A DNA stretch of 18,733 nucleotides from JAEZFI01 sp044508215. GTDB taxonomy: Bacteria > Actinomycetota > Acidimicrobiia > Acidimicrobiales > Microtrichaceae. Both the position numbers and the translations under genes were made by a program. The stretch spans positions 1-18,733 of the forward strand of contig JBIQID010000057.1 in assembly GCA_044508215.1 (NCBI GenBank). The letters are read 5' to 3'. Numbering within the stretch: position 1 is the stretch's first letter; every line of letters begins with the position of its first letter. The notes beneath the pieces were generated by a model. That model ran no database searches and was not told where the DNA came from. It saw nothing but the letters and a program-made list of their open reading frames with translations. Below are positions 6,984-14,466 of this stretch, one piece after another.

Positions 6984-7609
6984 GGGCGCAGCTCGAGGAG
7001 CAGCGCGCCGACCTCACCCGTGACGTGCAGGCGATCGGCGACCGGGTGAGCCCCGGCCGCATGGTCGACCGCCGGCGAGCCGCCACCCGGCAGCGATGGA
7101 ACGACATCAAGTGCAGGGTGATGGGCACGACCGACGAGATGCGCGAGCGTGCGGCGGAGAGCGGTTCGGGCATGAGCGAACAGGCCCACCACATGGCCGA
7201 AGGGGTCACCGACATGGCCCAGAGCGCCGGTGAGACGATCCGTTCGATGCCGGACATGGCCCGCCGCGAGACCCAGGGGGCTCCGATCCTCGCGGGCGCC
7301 CTGGCCTTCGGTGCCGGGGCGATGGCGGCGGTCCTGCTGCCGTCGCACCCGAAGGAGCGCCAGATGGTGCGCGAGCACCAGGGCGAACTTTCGGGCATGG
7401 TCGACGGCGTCAAGGAGCAGGTCACGAGCGTCGCGAAGGATGCGGTCACGAACGTGAAGGGCGACGCCGAGGCGGCCGCAGCGGACGTGAAGGAGACCGC
7501 GATGGGCGCAGCCGACCAGGTGAAGCAACAGGCGTCCGGGGCGGCAGGCGAGGTCACCGAGCAGGCCCGCGGCGCCACCGAAGAGGTCAAGAGCGCCTCG
7601 CGCTCTTGA
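6959..7609 (+). CDS. DUF3618 domain protein with amphipathic repeat tail
   Basis: 216 residues; AAGGAGG seven bases before the ATG, inside the end of the upstream gene. The N-terminal DELRAQLEEQRADLTRDVQA followed by IGDRVSPGRMVDRRR (6-40) is the DUF3618 signature. One membrane segment lies at about 107-127. The C-terminal 80 residues are an Ala/Lys/Glu/Gln-rich helix built of loosely repeated 11-residue blocks (VKEQVTSVAKDAVTNVKGDA and similar), like LEA or apolipoprotein helices that lie on membranes. The domain has no assigned function. It is the last gene of the trio; a perfect hairpin follows 22 bp after the stop. Confidence 0.85.
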   Translation: MGQTADELRAQLEEQRADLTRDVQAIGDRVSPGRMVDRRRAATRQRWNDIKCRVMGTTDEMRERAAESGSGMSEQAHHMAEGVTDMAQSAGETIRSMPDMARRETQGAPILAGALAFGAGAMAAVLLPSHPKERQMVREHQGELSGMVDGVKEQVTSVAKDAVTNVKGDAEAAAADVKETAMGAADQVKQQASGAAGEVTEQARGATEEVKSASRS

Positions 7610-7631
7610 GCACACGCACATCCGGGGCTCG

Positions 7632-7658
7632 ACCCTCCCGGCCCGGGGCCGGGAGGGT
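7632..7658 (+). terminator. Strong hairpin terminator after the membrane-protein trio
   Basis: A perfect inverted repeat: 13 bp either side of a single central base (ACCCTCCCGGCCC at 7632-7644 against GGGCCGGGAGGGT at 7646-7658). As RNA it would fold to an 11-bp stem with a 5-base loop. Only TTG follows, so there is no U-tract. Its position 22 bp after the DUF3618 stop supports termination. Confidence 0.8.
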
Positions 7659-7691
7659 TGACCTCCATCCGACGAGGGGTAGTCGCCACAC

Positions 7692-8291
7692 ATGACGCGC
7701 AAACCATCCGCCGTGAGCAAGATCGAGTCGGCCATCGACGCCCACACCGGCACCGACGACCAGCACTCGAACCCCGACCACGCTCGCACCGGTCGGGCGC
7801 AGTCGGACCCGCACACCTACCCCGACACCGAGGCCGGCGACGGGGTGACCCTCGGCGAGCTCTACGAACGGCAGCGCCACGAGAGCGCCGACCGCACGGC
7901 CGCCGCGATCGTCCCGCTGACCGCCGGCCAGGGGAAGGGCGCGGTGTTCGGCATCGTCGTGGGCGCTGCGATCGGGGCGCTCCTCTTCTGGCCGCTCGGG
8001 TTCATCTCCTGGGGCACCGACGTGTCGCTCGGACTGCGCATCCTGACCGCAGCCGTGATCGGCGCCATCGCCGGCTCGACCGCAGGCGTCGTCTACTGGG
8101 GCGGCCGCGGACCCGAGCTCGACGGTGAGACGAAGGCCGCCGACGGCAGCCCGGGCGTCGGGACCACCCCGGCCGACCCGTACACCGACGACCGTGGCCG
8201 GCCCGCCGACACCTCGGACAACGCCCCCACCCGGGCCACCGACCCCGCTACCGGGGCGGTACCCGGGAGCCGGCGTCGTGGATCACCTTGA
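7692..8291 (+). CDS. Hypothetical two-TM membrane protein
   Basis: 199 residues. A hydrophilic, His/Asp-rich N-terminus (1-75) precedes two glycine-rich membrane segments at about 83-104 (GAVFGIVVGAAIGALLFWPL) and 114-137 (LGLRILTAAVIGAIAGSTAG). A Pro/Asp/Thr-rich disordered tail follows. The GxxxG spacing resembles glycine-zipper membrane proteins. GAGGGG lies rather far (about 14 bases) from the ATG. The gene sits after the terminator of the trio and probably has its own promoter. Its last 44 bases overlap the end of the convergent aldehyde dehydrogenase gene. No family is recognised. Confidence 0.7.
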   Translation: MTRKPSAVSKIESAIDAHTGTDDQHSNPDHARTGRAQSDPHTYPDTEAGDGVTLGELYERQRHESADRTAAAIVPLTAGQGKGAVFGIVVGAAIGALLFWPLGFISWGTDVSLGLRILTAAVIGAIAGSTAGVVYWGGRGPELDGETKAADGSPGVGTTPADPYTDDRGRPADTSDNAPTRATDPATGAVPGSRRRGSP

Positions 8292-9738
8292 TCACGGTCA
8301 GCTCGTCGAGCAGCTCCGGCCCGTAGCCCTTGCCGTGGCCGGAGCCTCGGCGCGGATCGGCAGCCCCGCCCGGCGCACCGCCGAACGCCGCTCCGATCTT
8401 CACGGTGCCGACCCGCAGGCGGCGGGCGGCCCGGAGCGCCGCTGACCGATCGGTCGTCATGATCGACGCCGAGAGGCCCAGCTGGTCCCCCTCCATCAGC
8501 TCGAGGGCGCCGTCGATCCCGTCGACCGGGCAGAGCGCGGCGACCGGACCGAACGTCTCGCCCCTCATCACCTCGCAGTCACGGGGCACGTCGCCCAGGA
8601 CGGTGGGCGGGTAGTACGACCCCGGCCCGTCGGGGACCACACCGCCGGCGAGGAGCGTGGCCCCGGCCTCCACGGCCGCGGAGACCGCAGCGTGGACCGC
8701 GCTCCGATGGCGCTGGTCGACCAGCGGCCCCATGCGGGTGGAGGGGTCGGTCGGGTCTCCGGGTTGCCACTTCTCGGCCTCCGCCACGAGGGCGTCGCAG
8801 AGCTCGTCGTGGACGCTCCGGTCGACGAGGATCCGCTCGGTACCGCTGCAGATCTGGCCCACGTTCGCGAAGCAGCCGGTGGCGGCCTGCTCCGCCGCCC
8901 ACCCGATGTCGACCGTGCCGTCCACGATCATGGCGTCGTTGCCGCCCAACTCGAGCACGGTGGGGATCGCCCGTTCGGCGCACAGCGCAGCGATGCGGCG
9001 GCCCGTCGCAGTCCCGCCCACGAAGAGCGCCATGGCGACCTCGGGACGCTGGAGGACCGCTTCGCCGGTGGCGGCGGCACCGTGCAGCACCGAGAGGACG
9101 CCGTCGGGCAGCGCTTTGGCGGCGCAGCGGGCGATGAGGTCGGCCGTCAGCGGGGATCGCTCGCTGGGCTTCCACAGCACCGCGTTGCCCACCACGAGCG
9201 CTGCGGACAGGTTCTGGAGCGCCACGGCGACCGGGTCGTTCCACGGGGTGATCACCGCCACGACGCCGTGCGGCTCGTGGACCATCAGGTCGAGCGCCGC
9301 CGGGTCGCCGGCGAGCGACCGCCCCCGGTGCAGTGGGCCCAGCTCGGTATAGCTCGCGAGCGCGGAGAGGCCTGCGTCCACCCCACCGCGGGCGTCGCTG
9401 ATCGGCTTGCCCATCTCGGCCGTGGTGAGGCGGGCGAGGTCGTCGGCGTGCTCCCGCAGCGCCGCGCCGAGGTCCTTCACGGCCTCAGCGCGCTCGGCCG
9501 CGGTGAGCGCCGCCCACTCGGGCCACGTCGCAGCGGCCTGCTCGGCAGCCTCGGCCACCAGGCTGGTCGAGGCCGACGGACGGACTGCGATCACCTCGCC
9601 CGACGACGGGTCGACCACCGGGGCGTCGGCGCCGTCGGGTTCACCCGCCAGCAGCCGACCGCCGACGAGGTGCTGGACCCGATCGAGCGCCGACTGGGGA
9701 CCGCCGGACGAGGGGCGCGTCGAGCTGAGCTGCTGCAC
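8248..9738 (-). CDS. NAD(P)-dependent aldehyde dehydrogenase
   Basis: 496 residues from GTG 9738, the usual family length. It oxidises an aldehyde to the acid via a cysteine thioester. Expected catalytic residues are present: N167 in ITPWNDP, E263 in LELGGNDAM, C297 in GQICSGTER and E394 in GETFGPV. The Rossmann-type cofactor region carries WKPSERSP and FVGGTATGR. The substrate cannot be named; the closest general resemblance is to succinate-semialdehyde/betaine-type enzymes. GTG 9738 lies within the last 98 bases of the upstream GT9 frame; an alternative GTG at 9678 would begin at VQHLVGGRL, the usual family N-terminus, and shorten the overlap. It follows two GT9 genes in the same direction and may be co-transcribed, but a role in glycan synthesis is not evident. 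Confidence 0.9.
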   Translation of the reverse strand: MQQLSSTRPSSGGPQSALDRVQHLVGGRLLAGEPDGADAPVVDPSSGEVIAVRPSASTSLVAEAAEQAAATWPEWAALTAAERAEAVKDLGAALREHADDLARLTTAEMGKPISDARGGVDAGLSALASYTELGPLHRGRSLAGDPAALDLMVHEPHGVVAVITPWNDPVAVALQNLSAALVVGNAVLWKPSERSPLTADLIARCAAKALPDGVLSVLHGAAATGEAVLQRPEVAMALFVGGTATGRRIAALCAERAIPTVLELGGNDAMIVDGTVDIGWAAEQAATGCFANVGQICSGTERILVDRSVHDELCDALVAEAEKWQPGDPTDPSTRMGPLVDQRHRSAVHAAVSAAVEAGATLLAGGVVPDGPGSYYPPTVLGDVPRDCEVMRGETFGPVAALCPVDGIDGALELMEGDQLGLSASIMTTDRSAALRAARRLRVGTVKIGAAFGGAPGGAADPRRGSGHGKGYGPELLDELTVIKVIHDAGSRVPPR

Positions 9739-10711
9739 GGTGCCGCCCGTACCCTCCGGCCTCCTGGGCAGAACCGCTGGCAGGCGGCTCGCCGAGGACC
9801 GCCGTCAGCGAGCGCCAGACCTCGTCCACCCCGATCGAACGGAGTCCCGGATCGGTCGTGACGCCGTGCGGGTCCCCCGTGTGCCCCTTCCAGATCGCGA
9901 CGTGCAGCGGCGAGGCCGGCGGCCCCCACTGCGCCGGTGACATCGGGCCGAACAGCACCACGCTGGGACGGGCGAACGCGGTGGCGAGGTGCGCCACCCC
10001 GGTGTCCCCCACCACCACGGCACGAGCCGCTGCCACCACGGCGGCGAAGCCGACGAGGTCACCGGTGGGTTCCACGACCTGGTCCGGGGCCAGCCGCGCC
10101 GCTCGTGCGATCGGTGCGAGGAGGTGCGCCTCCCCCGGCCCCGCGGACACGGCGAAGGGCACACCCTCCTCACGGAGGCGGGAGGCGAGGCGGACCCAGC
10201 GAGTGGTCGGCCACCGCCGTGCGCCGGACGAGGCGCCCACGTGGAGGAGCACCCGTCCCGACACCCTCCCGGTCGGCGGGTGGCGGTCGGGCGGTCGCAG
10301 CAGGAGCCCGTGTGGCGACGGATCGAGGCCGTGGCGCGCCACGAACCTGCGCCATCGCTCCACCTCGTGCACCCGTGGATCCCACTCGGGACCGTCCGAT
10401 GACTCCGGCACGTCCTCGTGACGATGTGCCCAGAGCTGCGCTGCGCCACCGCGCAGGAGGAAGCGGTGCGACTCGGGCCCGCTTCCGTGCAGGTTCACCG
10501 CGATGCGTTGCCCCACGGGGGCGGGCGGGGCAGCGTCGAGCGACGCCACCGGGAGGATCTCGTCCGCCAGGTCGACGGTACGGGCGAACGGCACCAGCCA
10601 CGGCGACGTCCACAGCTCGGTGCGATCGGCTGCCCTCAACGTGCGGAGCGCCGGAACCGCGCAGAGCAGGTCGCCCAGCCCGATGGCACGCAGGACGACG
10701 AAGCCGCTCAT
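9641..10711 (-). CDS. Glycosyltransferase family 9 protein (heptosyltransferase-like), second of pair
   Basis: 356 residues from ATG 10711. The GT9 fold shows VVLRAIGLGDLLCAVPALRTL at the N-terminus, RVLLHVGASSGARRWPTTRW in the middle, and VVVGDTGVAHLATAFARPSV then VLFGPMSP in the C-terminal nucleotide-sugar domain. GT9 enzymes transfer heptose from ADP-heptose; the nearby gmhA and hldE genes make that donor likely here. The start overlaps the stop of the other GT9 gene by four bases (ATGA), so they are coupled. The last 45 or so residues (after LGEPPASGSAQ) are Arg/Ala/Pro-rich, unlike the family, and overlap the aldehyde dehydrogenase start; they may be a natural tail or the result of a small frameshift. 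Confidence 0.87.
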   Translation of the reverse strand: MSGFVVLRAIGLGDLLCAVPALRTLRAADRTELWTSPWLVPFARTVDLADEILPVASLDAAPPAPVGQRIAVNLHGSGPESHRFLLRGGAAQLWAHRHEDVPESSDGPEWDPRVHEVERWRRFVARHGLDPSPHGLLLRPPDRHPPTGRVSGRVLLHVGASSGARRWPTTRWVRLASRLREEGVPFAVSAGPGEAHLLAPIARAARLAPDQVVEPTGDLVGFAAVVAAARAVVVGDTGVAHLATAFARPSVVLFGPMSPAQWGPPASPLHVAIWKGHTGDPHGVTTDPGLRSIGVDEVWRSLTAVLGEPPASGSAQEAGGYGRHRAAAQLDAPLVRRSPVGARSGPAPRRRSAAGG

Positions 10712-11781
10712 ACTGCGCCGGCGACCTCTGCCGCACCGACGAGCCGGTCGACCGCACCGACCACCTGCTCGGGGGTGATCCCGGTGAGGCACCGCTGCTT
10801 CGGCAGTGGGCACTGCCGCGCTCGGCAGCCCGCGCACTCCACGTCGTGGTCGCCGAGCAGCACGTGCGGAACCCCCCACGGACGCCACGCGGCCGGGTCG
10901 ACGGTCGGAGGGAAGATCGAGACCACCGGTGTCCCCACCGCCGCCGCGAGGTGCGCCGGACCGGTGTTCCCCGCGACCACCGCTCGGGCGGCCGCCAGCA
11001 GCTCGACCAGCTCGTCGATCGAGGTCGACCCGGCGGCCCTCACCTGGGGCCCCTGGCCGGCGACGACCGAGCGGACCAGCTCGGCCTCCGCTGCGGCACC
11101 GGTGACCACGACCGGCCCTCGCACTGCCAGGGCGGTGACCACCTGTCGCCAGACCTCCGGGGCGAGCGTCCGAGCGGGGACGCTGGCACCCGGATGGACC
11201 ACGACGTGCCCACCACGGGGCGCGCCGCTGTCGGCGCGGCGCACGATCCGGAGCGCGCCGTCGTCCTCCGCCGGCAGCCGGTAGCCGGCTGCTGCGGCCA
11301 CCGCGAGCATGCGCTCGACCTCGTGGACGCGTCCGGGTGGAGCGACCCTCACGTCGAGCAGCGAGCCGGGGTAGTCCTCGGAGATCGCCGTGACCCGCTC
11401 CACCCCGGCGAGGCGCAGGAGAGCTGCCGTGGGAAGCGCCGACTGGTGGAAGGAGGTGAGCACGACGGCCTCCTCGGCGCCGGTCGACGCGAATGCCTCG
11501 AGCAGCCGTTCGTGGGCGGCCCGGTCGTAGGGAGGCGGCTCGGCTGCGATCCACGGCAGCTCCACCTCGACGACGCTCGCGACTCCTGGCAGTCGACATG
11601 CCACTTCACGACCGCGGGGCGAGACGGCCATGGTCACCGCGGCTCCGCTCGCCGCCACCGCTCGCACCGCAGGGCCCGCCAGGAGGACGTCACCCATGTT
11701 GTCGGGACGCACCACCAGCACCCCCGAGCGGGGGCGCGCCGGAGCGCTGCGGGGTGCCCGTTCGGGCGCGGTCATTGCCAC
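10708..11781 (-). CDS. Glycosyltransferase family 9 protein (heptosyltransferase-like), first of pair
   Basis: 357 residues. The start may be GTG 11781 (AGGA five bases upstream) or the ATG two codons later. N-terminal VLVVRPDNMGDVLLAGPAVR is the GT9 opening motif. VVVHPGASVPARTLAPEVWR and VVAGNTGPAHLAAAVGTPVV mark the C-terminal donor domain. A cysteine cluster near the end (CAGCRARQCPLPKQRC) followed by ITPEQV is common in this family. ADP-heptose is the expected donor by family and by the neighbouring heptose genes. It is the first gene of the leftward GT9-GT9-aldehyde dehydrogenase unit, divergent from the GT2-phosphatase fusion across a 130-bp spacer that contains a long inverted repeat. 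Confidence 0.9.
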   Translation of the reverse strand: MAMTAPERAPRSAPARPRSGVLVVRPDNMGDVLLAGPAVRAVAASGAAVTMAVSPRGREVACRLPGVASVVEVELPWIAAEPPPYDRAAHERLLEAFASTGAEEAVVLTSFHQSALPTAALLRLAGVERVTAISEDYPGSLLDVRVAPPGRVHEVERMLAVAAAAGYRLPAEDDGALRIVRRADSGAPRGGHVVVHPGASVPARTLAPEVWRQVVTALAVRGPVVVTGAAAEAELVRSVVAGQGPQVRAAGSTSIDELVELLAAARAVVAGNTGPAHLAAAVGTPVVSIFPPTVDPAAWRPWGVPHVLLGDHDVECAGCRARQCPLPKQRCLTGITPEQVVGAVDRLVGAAEVAGAV

Positions 11782-11839
11782 ACTCGTCCTGCCTCCCCGG
11801 GACGGCCGTCCCCTGCTCCTTCCCCCTTCTGGGCGCGGC

Positions 11840-11897
11840 GAACCGCGCGATCTCGGCCCGTGGAAGAAGCGCTCTCGGAGGCCGTCTCGCGCGGTTC
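11840..11897. promoter_or_regulatory. 11-bp perfect inverted repeat in the glycan-island divergent spacer
   Basis: GAACCGCGCGA at 11840-11850 is matched by its exact reverse complement TCGCGCGGTTC at 11887-11897, with 36 bases between. The right arm ends just before the likely Shine-Dalgarno sequence (GGTGGGG, 11900-11906) of the GT2-phosphatase fusion gene, and the spacer is shared with the divergent GT9 genes. It could be a paired operator for both units or a leader-RNA stem near the ribosome binding site. Confidence 0.4.
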
Positions 11898-11911
11898 TGG
11901 TGGGGATCGGT

Positions 11912-13519
11912 ATGGGTACGCACGGTCCAATGCGCAGAGCCGCTTCCCCCCAGAGGGCGCCGGTCGACTACGCCACATCGGAACCCGGAGGACCTCGCCG
12001 TGCGGTCCCCGACTACGAGGTGGTCGTGCCGACGGTGGACCGTCCTTCCCTCCGCGACCTGCTGCGCTCGCTGGCCCGGCAGGCGCACCCGCCGCGGCGC
12101 GTCGTGGTGGTCGACGACCGGCGAGCACCCGAGGAGGAGCTGGACCTCTCGGAGCTCGACCTCTCCGGACCTGACGTCTCCGGGACGGGTGTCTGCGGGA
12201 CCGGGCTGCGGGTGGTGGTGCGGCGTTCGGGAGGACGTGGGCCTGCGACGGCGCGGAACGTGGGGTGGGCCGGCAGCGAGGCCCAGTGGATCGTGTTCCT
12301 CGACGACGACGTGCGGCCGTCGGGCGACTGGTCGGTCGAGCTCGCAGAGGATCTGGCGGAGGCGGAGGCCGAACCGTCGGTCGGCGCGGTCCAGGGCCGG
12401 ATCTCCGTGCCGCTCGACCCTCGGGCGACCGACTGGGAGCGCTCCGTCGGCCGCCTGGCGGATGCGCCCTGGATCACCGCCGACATGGCCGTGCGATCCG
12501 CAGCCCTCCGGTCGATCGGCGGCTTCGACGCCTCGTTCCCACGTGCGTACCGGGAGGACAGCGACCTCGCGATCCGTCTGCGGCAGGCGGGATGGGTGAT
12601 CCAGCAGGGCGAGCGCCGCTCCACCCACCCGGTCGGCGGTGCACCGTGGTGGGAGAGCGTCCGACGTCAGCGAGGCAACGCCGACGACGCCCGGCTGCTG
12701 GTCCGCCACGGGTGGCGTTGGCGCCGGCTGGCCCGTGCCCCACGAGGGCGCCGACCGCTGCACGTGCTGACCACCGCAGCCCTCGTCCTCGCGGTGACGG
12801 GTGGGCGAGGGCGCCTCGGGCGCGCCGCCCGGCTGGCCTGGCTCCTCTCGACCGCCCAGTTCACGACGCTCCGCTGGTGGGCTGCCAGCCGTACCGCCCG
12901 TGAGCTGCCCGCGCTGGCCGTGACGTCGGCCGCCATCCCGCCAGCGGCCTGCTGGTGGTGGGCACGCGGCCTGATCGCAGCCCTGCGTCCGCAGCGTCGG
13001 GCGGCGGCCGTGCTGTTCGACCGGGACGGCACGCTGGTCGTGGACGTTCCCTACAACGGCGACCCCGACCTGGTCCGGGTCGTCGACGACGCACCCCGGG
13101 CGGTGGAGGCCATCCGCGCCGCGGGGGTGCCGGTGGCCGTGGTGTCCAACCAGAGCGGCGTCGCCCGAGGGCTGATCGCTCCGGCCGACGTCGAGGCCGT
13201 CAACGAGCGGGTGGACGTGGCACTCGGCGGGCTGGACGCGTGGGAGTGGTGCGGCCACTCCGACGGCGACGGCTGCGACCGGCGGAAGCCGGGCCCCGGT
13301 CTGATCGAAGCGGCGGCCGAGCGCCTCGGCGTGCGACCCGAGCGGTGCGTCGTGATCGGCGACATCGGCTCGGACGTCGATGCCGCACGCGCAGCTGGCG
13401 CCACCCCGATCCTCGTGCCCACCGCCGCGACCCGGCGCGAGGAGGTGCTGGCCGCACCGATCGTGGTCGAGCGGCTCGGTGCGGCGGCCGAGCTGGCGCT
13501 TCTCGAGCCACGGCCATGA
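11912..13519 (+). CDS. Fusion of GT2 glycosyltransferase and GmhB-like HAD phosphatase
   Basis: 535 residues. ATG 11912 is chosen for the preceding GGTGGGG; ATG 11930 is an alternative. Residues 35-270 are a GT2 domain: EVVVPTVDRPSLRDLLRSL, FLDDDVRP (D131-D133, donor/metal site) and YREDSDLAIRLRQAGW. Residues 282-357 hold two weakly hydrophobic stretches that may contact the membrane. Residues 363-515 are a HAD-IIIA domain close to GmhB (D-glycero-D-manno-heptose 1,7-bisphosphate 7-phosphatase): LFDRDGT (nucleophile D370, acid/base D372), VVSNQSGVARGL, RRKPGPG (K459) and VIGDIGSDVD (D484, D488). The GmhB zinc loop is only partly kept: C447, H449 and C455 are present, but the fourth position is R457. 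With GmhA and HldE nearby, a role in heptose activation is likely; histidinol-phosphate phosphatase activity is the main alternative. The stop overlaps the next ATG by four bases. Confidence 0.85.
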   Translation: MGTHGPMRRAASPQRAPVDYATSEPGGPRRAVPDYEVVVPTVDRPSLRDLLRSLARQAHPPRRVVVVDDRRAPEEELDLSELDLSGPDVSGTGVCGTGLRVVVRRSGGRGPATARNVGWAGSEAQWIVFLDDDVRPSGDWSVELAEDLAEAEAEPSVGAVQGRISVPLDPRATDWERSVGRLADAPWITADMAVRSAALRSIGGFDASFPRAYREDSDLAIRLRQAGWVIQQGERRSTHPVGGAPWWESVRRQRGNADDARLLVRHGWRWRRLARAPRGRRPLHVLTTAALVLAVTGGRGRLGRAARLAWLLSTAQFTTLRWWAASRTARELPALAVTSAAIPPAACWWWARGLIAALRPQRRAAAVLFDRDGTLVVDVPYNGDPDLVRVVDDAPRAVEAIRAAGVPVAVVSNQSGVARGLIAPADVEAVNERVDVALGGLDAWEWCGHSDGDGCDRRKPGPGLIEAAAERLGVRPERCVVIGDIGSDVDAARAAGATPILVPTAATRREEVLAAPIVVERLGAAAELALLEPRP

Positions 13520-14466
13520 GGGTGGCGATCTGGCACCAGCACGGGTCGTGGATGGACGCCTTCGTCCGCGGCAGCCACACCTACCTGGTGCCCACCAACG
13601 AGGCGCGCGACCAGGACGGTCGTGGCACCGCGGGCCGCAACTGGCCGTCCGTCGTGGAGGTGGCCCCCGACGAGGCGCGCGACTCGGAGCCCGACGTGCT
13701 GGTGGTCCAGCGTGAAGCCGAGCTCGAGCTGCTCGCCGAGAAGTGGTTCGGTCTGCGACCGGCGGTGGACGTCCCCGTCGTCGTGCTGGAGCACAACATG
13801 CCCAGGGGCGACATCGCCGAGATGCGGCACTGGGCCGCCGACCGCAGCGACCTGCTGGTCGTGCACGTCACCCACAACAACCGGGTCCTGTGGGACACGG
13901 GCAGCACCCGGACGACGGTGATCGAGCACGGCATCGCGGACCCCGGGCTCCGCTACACGGGCGAGCTGCACAGTGGTGCGGCGGTGATCAACGAGGCGGC
14001 ACGGCGCTGGCGCCTGGTCGGCACCGACCTGCTCGGTGGGTTCGCCGAGATCGCTCCGGTGGACCTCTTCGGCATGGGCGGAGCGGACGCTGCGGCGCTG
14101 GTCCCGGGACTCGTCGCGCAGGGCGACCTGGGCCTCGACGACCTGCACACGGAGGTCGCGCGGCGGCGGTGCTACCTGCACCTGAACCGGTGGACCTCCC
14201 TCGGCCTGTCGCTCCTCGAGTCGATGATGCTCGGCGTCCCGCCGGTCGCCCTGGCGGCCACCGAGGCGCCCTCGACGATCCCCCGTGACGGCGGGATCGC
14301 CTCGAACGACCTCGACGCCCTCCACCGGCGGTACCGCGAGTACCTGGCCGACCCCGAGATGGCTGCCGCGCACGGGCGCGAGGCACGACGAGCGGTGTCC
14401 GAGCGGCACGGGCTCGAACGTTTCCTGCGGGACTGGGACGAACTGCTCACGGAGGTGACGTCATGA
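13516..14466 (+). CDS. Short GT4-type glycosyltransferase
   Basis: 316 residues, ATG overlapping the upstream TGA by four bases. The C-terminal half keeps a GT-B donor-site pattern, CYLHLNRWTSLGLSLLESMM then LGVPPVALAATEAP (219-250), with E235 in the position of the conserved glutamate of the EX7E motif; the first glutamate is replaced (T227 or nearby). The N-terminal domain is short, with VLVVQREAELELL and VVVLEHNMPRGDIAEM. The protein is clearly shorter than the usual 370-410 residues, yet both ends are coupled to neighbours, so it does not look truncated by mutation. Donor and acceptor are unknown; heptose or another sugar of the same glycan is an inference from the operon. Confidence 0.75.
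   Translation: MRVAIWHQHGSWMDAFVRGSHTYLVPTNEARDQDGRGTAGRNWPSVVEVAPDEARDSEPDVLVVQREAELELLAEKWFGLRPAVDVPVVVLEHNMPRGDIAEMRHWAADRSDLLVVHVTHNNRVLWDTGSTRTTVIEHGIADPGLRYTGELHSGAAVINEAARRWRLVGTDLLGGFAEIAPVDLFGMGGADAAALVPGLVAQGDLGLDDLHTEVARRRCYLHLNRWTSLGLSLLESMMLGVPPVALAATEAPSTIPRDGGIASNDLDALHRRYREYLADPEMAAAHGREARRAVSERHGLERFLRDWDELLTEVTS

Noticed and set aside
8243..8256. Hairpin CCCCG-CTAC-CGGGG as a terminator between convergent genes
   Set aside because: Only five base pairs and located inside both coding ends; not distinguishable from chance in this base composition.
9937..12174. A 745-codon plus-strand open frame across the two GT9 genes
   Set aside because: Product is Arg/Pro/Gly-rich low-complexity sequence; the minus strand encodes two well-conserved GT9 proteins joined by an ATGA overlap.
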